This document shows, piece by piece, positions 29,152 to 40,063 of a stretch of 64,000 bases of DNA. This DNA is from Trachythela sp. YZ-2020 (lineage: Eukaryota; Cnidaria; Anthozoa; Malacalcyonacea; Clavulariidae). Positions within the stretch are counted from its first letter, which is position 1; each line of letters opens with the position of its first letter. The notes beneath the pieces are model-generated. The model made no database searches. It was not told where the DNA came from and worked only from the letters and a program-made list of their open reading frames with translations. Location: the NCBI GenBank assembly GCA_016169945.1, contig JADLSH010000052.1:806001-870000 (forward strand), in the 5' to 3' direction. A program made the translations under genes and the position numbers.

Positions 29152-29451
29152 CTTGAATATGCGTGTTTTATTGAGATCAGTTTTCCTATCTGCGCGTGCG
29201 CATTAAGTGTTTTGTCGTCAAGCGCATGCGTAGTTGCAACACAACAATGGCCGTTCATGATTTCGAAACACGAGGAAGCCCGAACTTTGGAGAGGTTGTA
29301 CTTCAATTTGTGCAACTATTTCGCTTGGGGGGAAGTGGATTCTAACTAAGTACGTTCTAATCTATCGATTCATGTAAAAATTATGTAGTTACACGAGGGG
29401 TGCTACGGAAGCTGTTTTCTAAGCATATTTTCGACCCTCATCCTACGGCCT

Positions 29452-29545
29452 AAAATGACAAGACTGAAATTGTGGCTCAGCTCATCCAGCTCATCCAGCG
29501 ATCACATCGTGCCTATGCCAATTCCATCTACTTGAATCTCTAACG
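29452..29545 (+). pseudogene. Polinton PolB fragment (continuation)
   Basis: Right after the transposon's AAAAT, a short open stretch continues PolB, with QRSHRAYANSIYLNL, which matches a conserved Polinton PolB segment. It ends in a stop where a LINE has inserted. Confidence 0.7.
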
Positions 29546-31225
29546 GAGCCATTTATTATTATTAATATTATTATTATTATTATTAATTTATATTGCGCAT
29601 AAATCAATGGAAGTACATTTTGGAATGCGCATTACAAAAATTAAAAGAACAACGTTATATACATATTATAAAAATTATTAATTCCTATTTTCCTAAAAAC
29701 TTGGTCTATAGTCTAAACTTCAAACGAACGCTTTCTTAAATAAAAATGTCTTCAAAGACTTTTTAAATATATCAATGGAGGCGCTCATTCGCAGCGAACC
29801 AGGTAAAGCGTTCCATAACTTGGGTGCTGCGTATACAAAAGCCCTATCACCCAATGTAGCATAGGACCGCGCCGATGGAGAGTCCAACATCAGGCTGTTT
29901 TTAGTCCGCAAGTTATATCGCTTGCTGTTTTTTATTGTTAAGAGCTCTTGTAGATACACAGGCGCTTGGCCGTGAAGGGCCTTATATGTCAAAAGCAAGA
30001 CCTTGAACTCAATACGGTATTTGATAGGAAGCCAGTGTAATGCATTCAACAGCGGGGTGATGTGACAGAATTTTGTTTCTTCGAAGATAAGACGTGCAGC
30101 CGCATTTTGAACTCGTTGTAATTTAGCCAGCTGGTAAGCAGGCAGTCCATATAATAGGCTGTTACAGTAGTCTAGGCGACAAGATATGAAAGCGTGAATA
30201 AGGGTCTCAGTGTCAGCTCTTGACAGGAATTTTCTAATCCGCTTGATGTTGTACAAATAATAACACGCGGTAGAAGTAATTTTGGTGGTATGTATATCCA
30301 TAGATAACGTGCTTTCAAACCATGCCCCAAGATTCCTAATGGGTGACTCAGGAACAATATCAACATCGCCAATCTTTATGCTACCAATATCAATCTTGGA
30401 CAGCTGCTGTTTTGTCCCGATAAGAATAAATTCAGTCTTATCGTCATTCATAAATAACTTATCTTCTGCTAACCACTGCCTTATATCTACTACACACTGT
30501 TCCATGACAATGATAGCATCAGACTGCCCATTGTCCTCCTTTGGACTGAATGAAACTAACGCCTGTATTCTAAAAGCTCACTCACACCCACACTCAAAGA
30601 GTGGAGGTTCAATCTGAGCTTCCCTTGATTGTCAGTGCTGTTTTTGAATAGCTGGAGGGTTAGTGCCGTACCATACTATGTGAGTACTCACCCTCCAGCT
30701 ATTCAAAAATAGCACTGACACTCGAGGAAAGCTCAGATTGAACCTCCACTCTTTGAGTGTGAGTGTGAGTGAGCTTTTAGAATACAGGCGATAGAGTTGT
30801 GAATCATCAGCATAAGAATGAGCTGTTGGCAAATGCCTCTCTATGATATCGAACAACTTGCTAACGTATATAGAGAACAAAAGTGGGCCCAAGCAAGAAC
30901 CCTGAGGAACTCCACAGTCCAGATCGTATTTGTCTGACAAGGCACCATTGATGGACACACGTTGGGATCGTCCTGACAAGTACGAACAGAACCAGTCGCG
31001 CACAGTACCAGATACCCCAAGTTTCGTTTGTAGCCTCTGGAGCATGATCGAATGATCCACAGTGTCGAACGCTGCACTGAGATCCAAAAGGACCGACAAC
31101 GTCACATGTTGTTTGTTCATCTTGAGAAGAAGATCATTCTTGATTTTAAGCAGCGCAGTTTCCACACTATGGTGTTTTCGATAAGAGGACTGGGCACTAG
31201 GATAAAGGTTATTGATGGACATGAG
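29546..31225 (-). mobile_element. 5'-truncated LINE inserted in PolB
   Basis: Minus-strand reverse transcriptase is in two pieces. 30632-31222 carries LLDLSAAFDTVDHS, CGVPQGSCLGPLL and SYADDSQLY. 29720-30505 is the C-terminal part (FISCRLDYCNSLLYGLPA, VQNAAARLI). The 3' end has a long ATT repeat tail (about 29561-29585). The two pieces are separated by a foldback insertion. The YADD type and C-terminal motifs suggest the CR1/L2 group. The endonuclease is missing. Confidence 0.85.
30562..30789. mobile_element. Small foldback element inside the LINE
   Basis: The 99-100 bp arms (30562-30660 and 30690-30789) are nearly perfect inverted repeats beginning GCCTGTATTCTAAAAGCTCA. They interrupt the RT frame just after the YADD motif; RT coding resumes in frame beyond it. 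No clear target duplication beyond 2-3 bp was seen. Confidence 0.75.
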
Positions 31226-31434
31226 GTAAAGTAGATATATTTAACATACTATAGTAGTGCAAAAACTTATTAAAGAATTGGACATTACTATTAGCTCATA
31301 AACATACGCTCATTGAACAGATAGTATAAAGTAGATAATATACATATTTTTATACATTAAGTAGAACATAAATACACAATATATTTTGAAAATATTATTG
31401 CACGGTTATTTTGTGTGCCAAGGAAATAAATTTT

Positions 31435-31690
31435 AGGATATTATGGTGTTGAAATAGCACTTTAATAAGTGCTATATTAACACCAAGGCGTAAGTGCTAA
31501 AATAACACTTAAATCCGGGTTATTATGAGAGCAAAAATGGTGCTATTTTAGCACCTCGTAAGGTGCTAAATTGACACCTTAAATAGAGGTGCTAAAATAG
31601 CACCCCAAAAGGTGCTATTCTGTACCTTTTTATTTAACACCACTTGTGGTGCTAAATTAACACCCTAAAATTAACAGTGTACGTCTTTTT
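31435..31690. repeat. Dense array of GGTGCTA...TAGCACC palindromes
   Basis: At least eight near-palindromes of about 17 bp occur here, such as GGTGCTATTTTAGCACC, GGTGCTAAAATAGCACC and GGTGCTAAATTAACACC. They are separated by only a few bases to about 20 bases. It is related to the cluster at 22720-22918, in the opposite general orientation. The function or family is not known to me. Confidence 0.75.
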
Positions 31691-31725
31691 TATAATATGT
31701 TTACTTATTTCCTATATACGTTTTA

Positions 31726-32423
31726 GGTAAGTGAGGACGAAGCGAGTCATAGTCAGGTAAGTGAAGGCGAAGCGATTGAAGATGAAACAGGCGAGGTATA
31801 ATACCTCCCCTTCCTATATATATATATATATATATTTACTCGATAACCCTATTTAACTTTTACTTGTATGTTTTTAAGGTCAGCGAAGGAGAGAACGCCA
31901 GGATACACCCCTTAGAGAAGTTACAGGAGATTGTACTATATATATATATATTTACTCGATAACCCTATTTAACTTTTACTTGTATGTTTTTAAGTTCAGC
32001 GAAGGAGAGAACGCCAGGATACACCCCTTAGAGAAGTTACAGGAGAAGTTAACGTTGTACTTGATGGAACTACCGGTACTGGGCTTCAACTCGGGGAAGT
32101 ATGACATCAACGCGGCCAAAACATCATTCTTCTCCTATCTGGTCAAACACGAGTCGGTCAAATTTGTGATCAAAAGGAACAACGACCATATGTGCTTGAA
32201 AACAGTTAACTTAAAGTTTCTGGATATCACAAATTATTTGGCTCCCGGGTTCAGTTACGAACAGTTTCTCGAAGCGTATGAATGCTCGCAGACGAAAGGC
32301 TATTTCCATTACGAGTGGGTTGACTCTATCGATAAGTTTAACTCTCCAAGTTTACCACCACAGCAAGCTTTCCATTCTACCTTATCCGGTACGGATATTA
32401 CAGACGAACAGTACGAGTATTGA
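31726..32423 (+). pseudogene. Polinton PolB, exonuclease-region fragment
   Basis: The product contains LPVLGFNSGKYDINAAKT (ExoII-type N and D) and LKFLDITNYLAPGFSYEQF, typical of Polinton PolB. A Glu/Ser/Asp-rich stretch precedes it (31726-31795). Between 31796 and 31878 there is a possible 83-nt GT-AG intron with TA repeats. The intron end plus exon start (about 108 bp) is tandemly duplicated at about 31821-31931 and 31938-32045. The frame ends in a stop created by the next LINE insertion at 32424. Confidence 0.75.
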
Positions 32424-35400
32424 TTAGATTAGATTAGATTTATTAAAATACTTGAATGGCAGTTCAAAAACGAACTGAAAAACACAAGCTTACATAGTTT
32501 AAAAATAGTAGAGCAAAATACGTATATACAGATTATAGATACGCTGGTAATACTAATTACAATAACTTAGGATTACTAATTTACAAGTTGATATATTAAT
32601 CAATAGAAGCCTAAAAGATTAAAAAGAGTTCCATTTGCGTACGCAATATGGCAAAAGACTATCATTATAGCGTTTAGTTCGGGTTTTAAAAAGTGAGATA
32701 GATCGGGAATGTCTAAGATTGTACTGGTGATGTAAAGGTTTAGGTAATAGATTAAAAATTTTACTCGAAGTGTCACTATAATTGTTTTTGTAAAAAGATC
32801 TGCATAACAATTCCCTTCTCTCCTCGAGAGTGGGCAAATTTAGGTCTTTGAAGCTTTCGGAGTAGGACAAGTGGGGAACAATAATTTTGAACGCACGTCT
32901 CTGAATGTGCTCTAATTCATCAGTCAGGAACTTTGGTAACGAGGTATGCCAGACTGGACACGCATATTCCAAGACAGGTCTAATAAAACTACAATATACT
33001 GTCCTAAGATCACTCGGTTGGACACCATTTCTTCTTAATATCCTTAAAGCATACAGACGTTTGCTTGCTTTGGAGGATATGTGCCTGATGTGTGTGGTCC
33101 ACTTAAGATCGGAGGTCAAATTTACCCCCAGGAGCTTGATGGTATTAACAGCCTCCAGGGGTTGGTTATTGACAAACAAGGGTTGCGCCGGGGGTTGATT
33201 GATAAAAAATGACACGGTGAAATCTTTAGTTTTTTTTACGTTCAACTTCATGTTGTTCGCACTTGACCACTGGGTCACGTTGTCAAGTTCTTGTTGTAAT
33301 TTTGGTAGATCCGGTTCACATACTCTAACAACTTCAGAGATTGCACAATCGTCAACATACTTGTACAAAGGCAATTCGCTGGACAGATCATTGACCATTA
33401 TAAGAAAGAACAGAGGACCAAGTTTGGTACATTGCGGAACTCCAGCTTTTATTTCTTTCCAATCAGATTTACAAGTTTTTAATTTGACACGCTGCTGTCT
33501 GCCTTGAAGCAAACTTGAACGCCAGTTTAATAGAACCGGTGGAACATTGAGAAGCTGTAACTTACGCATCAGAATGTTATGATCAATTCGATCAAACGCT
33601 TTGGAAAAATCGATGAAGCAGGTTCGGATAATGGTGTTAGGCGTTTCCAGGGCAGAGAGCCAGTAGTGGACTAAATGCACGAGGGCGTGAGTGGTTGAAG
33701 ACTTTTTCACACTACCAAACTGGAAAGGGTCGATGTATGGCATAACAATAGGTGCAAGCCAGTTGAAAACAAAAGACTCAAGAATTTTGCTCAACACTGC
33801 AGTTAGAGATATAGGTCTAAGGTCCGTATCGATAGACTTCGGTCTAGAGATCTTCCTCAACGGGAGGACATCCGCACATTTCCACAGCTCGGGGACACGA
33901 CCTTCTCTAATAGAAGAGTTAAACATGGAATACACAGGGATGCTAATAGTTGTGGCGCAGGTTTTCAAGAGCCAATTGGGAATCTCGTCAGGTCCAACAG
34001 ACTTGCGATCTTGGACAGCCACCAAAGCAAGTTCTACGGCATCACGGGTAATGATGTACTCATCAGGAATGTTGGAAATAGGTATGAGAGTAAAGTTTAG
34101 TTGTGGTATGTCAGCAGCAACACTGCAAAAGGATTCGTTAATAGCGACGGCAAGATCGAAGTCGTTCAAAACAGTGCCATTTACGGCTAAGCTTGTTAAC
34201 GGGGGAGGATTAGAAAGTCCAGACAACAGTTTGATTCCGTCCCACCACTTTTTTGGATTACTCTCATGCATGTGATTAATTTTGTCATTGTAGAATCTTT
34301 GGCGTGCTCTCTTACAGAGTTTATCACTTTATTGCGATAAACATTATATTGGTGTAAGTCATTATTCAACCAAGCTTGTTGACGTTTCTTAATAGATTAT
34401 TTAATAACAGGAGTAATCCATGGTTTGTTGTTAGGATGATGTTTCACAGTACGCATGGGGATACAGGAATTCAAAGCAGCGTGAATTACCGACTGGAAAT
34501 AATCCAGTTGTTCGTCACATGAATTTAGCCGCATGAGTGGTGTCCAGTTAACAGTATTCAGACGAGAGATAAAATTTAGTTTGTTAGGAGCTCGATAATC
34601 ACGCTTTTGCAATCGTGTGGTTGGTAGACTTGGAGCATGTGTCGAAATAGGTTGTAGTAAGATGCTAGAATGATCGAATTGACCAATAGGAGGCAGGATG
34701 ATGGCATCGTAATAAGGTGATAGAGTTGAAAAAGCTTGGTCAAGGATATTACTTCCCCTGGTGGGCTTGGTAACCAGTTTCTTCAATCTAAAAGAGTTGC
34801 AGAGATTACCTGGCTTGAATTGATTGAAATCACCAAGGACCAAGATGGCAGAATTAGGATAGGTGGCAAGTAAAGAATCTAAACATTTGAAGATATGCAT
34901 TCGAAGAACATGGTCATCGCTCTGAGGAGGATGATAAACTGTTCCCAATAAAATAGAGTTAATTCCTCGTGGTAAACGTTCCATTTTGATTAGAAACCAT
35001 TGACTCTCAATTTCTGGCTCACTCAGGTCAGTTAATTCAGTAAAATTAAGTTGTGAATTGAAATAGGTACAAAGACCGCCCCTGCTTTGGTTATTCGGTG
35101 TATCCCTTCGGCACGATACATAGCCAGGTATACGAATAAGTTCATCAGTTACTCGTGAATTTAGCCATGTTTCAGTGATTACGACAACATCGTATAATTC
35201 GGTGGAAATTGATGCTGAAACCTCGTCTAACTTATTGACCATCGACCTAACATTACTAAACCAAATCTTGGGGAAGCGTGGAATCGTAACTGATCTCCGC
35301 AAGGGGTTAATGAACAATAATTAGGGACACTGATACACTCAGGCCGTTTGTTTTTCCTAGGTTTCATGATTGTAGGAATCGGGTATTTGTTAAGTTCCTG

Positions 35401-35725
35401 GTTATGTGAAATGGCACTTACAATATTGTGGGGGGCTAAAAACGACGAGATTAGGGTTAGCGTATTATCTGCTTCGTGCGACAATGAGGTGTTCCTGGAA
35501 GTACCAAGATTGGGCTCCCAAAAACTAGATGATTCCCACATTCCGCTATTATTAGAGTTAACGTTTCCACTCAATACCGTACCGCCCCGACAAGGGGGAG
35601 AAAAGTAATACGTTTTATTTGGAAGTCTGTTCGTGATTCGAACTGGTGATGGCCATTGTGGAGGTTTTTTTTATTCAAAAACCGGTTCTTGTGGGGGCTG
35701 TCCGTGGTTATTATGTGGTTATTAT
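32424..35725 (-). mobile_element. Near-complete LINE inserted in PolB
   Basis: The minus strand carries an APE-type endonuclease (34397-35317: WFSNVRSMVNKLDE, ITETWLN, LGDFNQ, QFDHSSIL) and a reverse transcriptase (32619-34271: CFIDFSKAFDRIDHNIL, GVPQCTKLGPLFFL, KYVDDCAISE). The two are separated by a frameshift and stop at about 34272-34396. The 3' tail is a repeat of ATTAG on plus (32423-32440). The domain order suggests a CR1-like clade. The 5' limit is uncertain (35600-35725). It is defective but nearly full length. Confidence 0.88.
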
Positions 35726-36361
35726 GTCGGCGTGTGTGGGTCGAGAATAATATGCAGACATTTCGCGAATTCCTCGTTTGGTATAATAACCGCGATGTAG
35801 TAGCTTTTATCGAAGCCATTGAGAAAATGAGTGAGTTTTGGAGAGAGAAAAACATTGATATGTTTAAAGACGGTGGAAGTGTACCTGGTCTAACAATGAA
35901 ATATTTATTCTCGAACGTGGCCAATACATATTTCTCGTTGTTCTCGGAGAAAGATAAAGATTTATATTATACGATGAAAGATAATAATGTCGGCGGACCG
36001 AATATAATATTCAACAGATACCACGAGAAAGATAAAACTTTTATTCGCGATGTGGAAATGCGAGCGAAAGGTGTTGACCCAAAACCATGCAAGAAAGTCG
36101 TTGGTTTCGATGCGAACGCACTTTACCTTTGGGCTATCATGCAGGACATGCCAACGGGGCAGTACTCGAGGCGAATACAAGAGGATGGTTTTAATAATCG
36201 GTTCAGTGGTAAGATGGCTGTTGAATGGATGGAGTGGGAAGCGTACAGTCGTGGTGTGCATATTCGTCACGAATATAATAACGCAGAGAAACGCATTGGT
36301 CCTCGCCGTCTTCCAGTGGATGGTTTCAATGCCGAAACACAAACCGTGTTTCAATTTCAAG
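35726..36361 (+). pseudogene. Polinton PolB, central polymerase fragment
   Basis: After the LINE the frame resumes with CRRVWVENNMQTFREFLVWY. It reaches motif A (VVGFDANALYLWAIMQDMPT) and the start of the endonuclease-like insert (RRLPVDGFNAETQTVFQFQG). The catalytic Asp of motif A is kept. The segment ends at a consensus 5' splice site at 36361/36362. Confidence 0.85.
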
Positions 36362-36611
36362 GTAAAATATAAGTGTAGTTGATTTTATCGTGGGATTAGT
36401 TTAAGTGCGTGGGCCTAAGCTTAAATTGTGTAGGATTAGCCTAATTGGTTTTTGGCAAATGCGTGGGATGTACTCAATTTGTACTTTTTAATGCTTAATT
36501 GCTTTTTAGCAGTTGCGTGGGATGTCCAACATTCATTTTTTGTAGGAAGTGGTTATGCCTTACTTAAATTCATATTTGTAGGTTTGTAATTTTCTGGGTT
36601 TTTCTTATTAG
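36362..36611 (+). other. Probable spliceosomal intron within Polinton PolB
   Basis: The segment starts GTAAAATATAAGTG, ends TTTTTCTTATTAG, and is 250 nt long. The flanking coding sequence is continuous only when it is left out: the conserved endonuclease-like module (FQFQG followed by CWWHGHDC) is split exactly at this point, in phase 1. No target duplication or transposon ends are seen. Confidence 0.65.
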
Positions 36612-38028
36612 GTTGTTGGTGGCATGGTCACGATTGCCACCTAAACGAGGGTGTGGAAGTCAACACGAAGCGGGACAAACCCATGAAAGAGTTGCTAGCC
36701 GAGACTATAAAAACAGCGCTTATATCCGTAAGCAGCGTTTTAATCTGGTCGAGTGTTGGGAATGCGAGTGGCGTGAGATGAAAAAGACCAACAAAGATCT
36801 ACAAAGATTTATTGCTACACGACTTCGCTGACCCTTAGGCAAAGTGAAAACGATGACCATGGATAGTATTGTGACTGCTGTCAAGAACGAGACGTTGTTC
36901 GGGTGTGTTGAGTGCGACATTCACGTTCCGGAACATCTACGAGAACACTTTCGCGAAACGTGTCCCATTTTCAAAAACACTGAGATATCCCGAGATGATA
37001 TTGGTGAATACATGAAGTCATATGCCGAGGAGAATAAGATCATGAATCGACCACGCCGTAGTTTAATCGGTAGTATGATTGGAACCAAAATCCTTCTTGT
37101 AACCCCTCTCTTAAAATGGTATTTGGAACACGGTCTCGAAGTCACACATGTCTATCAAGTGTTACAGTATTCTCCTAAACCATGTTTCAAACCTTTCGGT
37201 GACGCTGTGTCGGATGCTCGTCGTGCTGGTAATAGTGACCCCTCTAAAAAGATCATCGCCGATACGATGAAGCTAGTCGGGAACTCCTCGTATGGCAAGA
37301 CCATCACAAATAAAGAACGACATCGCGAAGTAAAATTCTGCGACGATGACGAGGTGTCTGTTCTAATCAACTCTCCGTTCTTTCGCGAACTCAACCCAAT
37401 TGATAAAGACACGTATGAGGTTATGAGTTCCAAGAAGAAAATCAAGTTGGATCTCCCGTTGCAAGTAGGTTTCTTTGTGTACCAATACGAAAAGTTGCGC
37501 ATGATAGAATTTTACTACGACTGTCTAGATAAATATATTGACCGGTCCGATTTTGAATACTGTGAAATGGACACAGACAGTGCGTATATTGCAATAAGTG
37601 GTGACAGTATTGAAGCGTTGGTTAGACCAGAGATGAAGGAGGCGTTCAATGAAGATAAATTAAATTGGTTTCCGCGTACGGACACGGTAGAACACGCACG
37701 TTATGATAAAAGGGCGCCGGGTTTGTTTAAAATAGAATATGAGGGGGATGGAATTGTAAGTTTATGCAGTAAAACGTATTAGTGTTTTGGGAGTGGGGAG
37801 GATAAATTTAGTTGTAAAGGTGTAAATAAGAAGAATAATGTAATTAACAAGGAGAAATATTTACATGTAATTTTAAGTAAACGTAGTGGATCGGGTGTAA
37901 ATAGGGGTTTTAGGGTGTTAAACAATCAAATGTGTACATATGTCCAAGTGAAAAACGCTTTCAGTTACTTTTATCCGAAACGTAAAGTGTTGGAAGGAGG
38001 TGTATCAACAATTCCATTAGATATTTAA
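36612..38028 (+). pseudogene. Polinton PolB, C-terminal fragment
   Basis: It starts with the second half of the endonuclease-like module (CWWHGHDCHLNEG), then has a frameshift in an A-run near 36706 and an in-frame TGA at 36829. Motif B (KLVGNSSYGKTI) and motif C (EMDTDSAYIA) are both intact. A TAG at 37780-37782 interrupts the conserved SKTY region, after which the same frame continues to a TAA at 38026. Three lesions show that it is dead, yet the catalytic motifs are well kept. Confidence 0.88.
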
Positions 38029-38215
38029 GTGTGTGTAAAAATAGAAATTTTCAAAACCACATATCTGTTGTCTTTGTATGTGTGGGGAACACACCAGCAA
38101 TCTAGCGTATCGGGACTCCCGGTACACGAAAAGTCCCGCAGGGAAAATTTCTTGAATGTATAAGCGATAACAAGGACTCCCGGGACGATAAAAGTCCCGC
38201 TGGGACTCCTTTAAA

Positions 38216-38464
38216 ATGTTATGCATTTTCAAAAATGTTTCAGTATACACCATGCATCGAACGCGTGAAGACTGTCCGATTTGTGGAAAGAAAAGTTTGT
38301 TAAAATTATCAAACCATTTAGCAGACATTGATGAACTGTCTTGTGAAAAAAGACGACCTTTTCTGATTCGCGCTAAAGCTACACCTTTAGACCTTGAAGC
38401 TGTTTTGAATGAGTTGCATAGAATGGTTAGAAACACTAAGAAGCGGACAAAATGGTATAAATAG
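38216..38464 (+). CDS. Small Polinton zinc protein, 82 aa
   Basis: The product carries CPICGKKSLLKLSNHLADIH-like spacing (C-x2-C then NHLADI), a single-knuckle pattern that I associate with a small protein recurring between PolB and ATPase in Polintons. The rest is basic and helical. The His expected after NHLAD is Asp-Glu here (NHLADIDEL), so the zinc site may be altered. The frame is intact. Role is unknown. Confidence 0.6.
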   Translation: MLCIFKNVSVYTMHRTREDCPICGKKSLLKLSNHLADIDELSCEKRRPFLIRAKATPLDLEAVLNELHRMVRNTKKRTKWYK

Positions 38465-38496
38465 GTTCGTTCAAACATTTTCATTTCATTCTCACG

Positions 38497-40028
38497 ATGT
38501 ATAGCATACACTTAACACACCCTTTTGGCCTCCTTGTGTCCGGTGGTACAAAGTCAGGCAAAACAACATTTGTTAAAAATCTTTTGGCTTACGTTGAAAT
38601 TATGATTAATAAACCTCCAGAAAACATTGTGTATTACTATACTGAATATCAAGATATGTTTGGGGAAATACAACTTTAGTACCAAACATAAAGTTTATAC
38701 AGAATTTTCCTGATAATATGTTGGACACTATTAATCCAGAAACACGTAATTTATATATTATTGATGATTTTAAGGGTGAGAGAGACGCCCTTATCGCTAA
38801 GTTATTCACGAAAAAATCTCACCATGGAAATCTCAGCATTATATACTATGTACAAAACTTGTTTCACCAGAGCAAAGATCATCGTACGATTTCCTTAAAT
38901 GCAAGTTATTTATTTTTGACAAAGAATGTTCGTGACTCAAGTCAAATAGTTCATCTTGCCAAACAGTTATATCCTAACAGCACAAAATTTTTCCAGCAAG
39001 CTTATCAATTGGAGACAAAAGAACCATATTCCTATTTAACGGAATTTATGATACAAAACGGAATTTATGATTATTGGGACCCGCCAACAACTTACGAAAG
39101 TTACTGTTGATAGATTAATCGTTGGAAGCTCTAGTATAACTGCAGTGAGTGAGGCTAGAAATCTTGGAGTTTGGTTTGATTCGAATATGAATTTTAATGT
39201 TCATATTACTAAAACATGTAACTTGGCCTTTTACTTTCTACATAATATACGACGTATTAGAAAGTACCTTACACACGAGTCTACGCAAAAGCTTGTACTT
39301 GCTTTGGTAATTGGACACTTGGATTATTGCAATAGCCTCTTTTATGGATTGCCGGCGAACCAAATTAACAAGTTACAGCGTGTTCAAAACGCAGCAGCTA
39401 GATTGGTGTCTAACACCCCTCGTTTTTGTCATATCTCTCCTGTCATGTACCGACTGCACTGGTTGCCGGTGAAGTACAGAATTATCTATAAAGTCATTTT
39501 AATTACATTTAAGGCTATGCAAGGCAACGCTCCAAGGTACATTTCAGATTTGATAAGTTTTAAACAACAATCCCGTTATGGCTTGCGCTCAAATAACGGG
39601 TGTTACCTTGGGTACCCTAAAGAAAGAACTAACAAAACTACAGGAGACAGAGCATTTGCCGCGGCTGCGCCAGTTCTGTGGAACTCATTACCTACCAGTC
39701 TTAGAGCTGAGAACAGTTTGCTTAATTTTAAATCATCTTTAAAAACTTATCTTTTTAAATTAGCATATGAACAGTAGGTGTAGTTTTTATTAATTATAGT
39801 TTTAGTTATTTGTAAATTTATACTGTATTTATATCTTGATTGTATTTATCTTATTTCATGTAAAGCGCATTAGATCATATACATATGTATTTTGCGCTAT
39901 ATAAATTTTAAATATTATTATTATTATTATTATTTGTGGATCTAACACTGACGTGTCAAGACGAAATCCGAGTTAGATCCGGGATATTTCCAACTGATAA
40001 ACATTACGTCTACCAACCCAGAGTATAA
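38497..40028 (+). pseudogene. Polinton genome-packaging ATPase (FtsK/HerA type)
   Basis: Walker A is GGTKSGKT (about residues 16-23) and Walker B is NLYIIDDF; downstream sensor-type LTKNVRDSSQ and AKQLYPNSTKFF follow the Polinton ATPase pattern. One frameshift lies at about 38676, between the two motifs. A LINE fragment (about 39041-39935) splits the C-terminal end. The last conserved segment (FPTDKHYVYQPRV) is found after it, ending with TAA at 40026-40028. The enzyme would pump DNA into capsids. Confidence 0.85.
39041..39935 (+). mobile_element. LINE 3' fragment in the ATPase gene
   Basis: The plus-strand frame 39067-39777 is the C-terminal part of a reverse-transcriptase ORF (LDYCNSLFYGLPANQINKLQ, VQNAAARLVS, LHWLPVKYRI). 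It ends in an ATT repeat tail at about 39915. A short duplicated GGAATTTATGAT at the 5' junction suggests a rearranged start. It is the same group as the LINE at 29546-31225. Confidence 0.85.
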
Positions 40029-40063
40029 ATAAACCAGTCACTACGTATAATAATCATTTGACA

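Larger units (their letters stand above)
26369..29451. mobile_element. TIR DNA transposon with 5-bp target duplication (AAAAT)
   Basis: The left end (26369-26640) and right end (29171-29451) are inverted repeats of about 270-280 bp starting AGGCCGTAGGATGAGGGTCG. AAAAT flanks both sides (26364-26368, 29452-29456). Removing the element keeps the PolB frame open across the site, which supports the exact boundaries. The inside carries two exon-like minus-strand ORFs and a nested MITE. No complete transposase was found, so the superfamily is undetermined. Confidence 0.85.

Noticed and set aside
26369..29451. A TA target duplication for the DNA transposon
   Set aside because: The flanks also allow TA, but AAAAT on both sides gives complementary element ends and keeps the PolB frame open, so 5 bp is preferred.
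22720..31690. The two GGTGCTA clusters as terminal repeats of one 9-kb element
   Set aside because: They are only loosely similar, and the interval contains the start of the Polinton PolB that continues beyond the right cluster, so one enclosing element does not fit.
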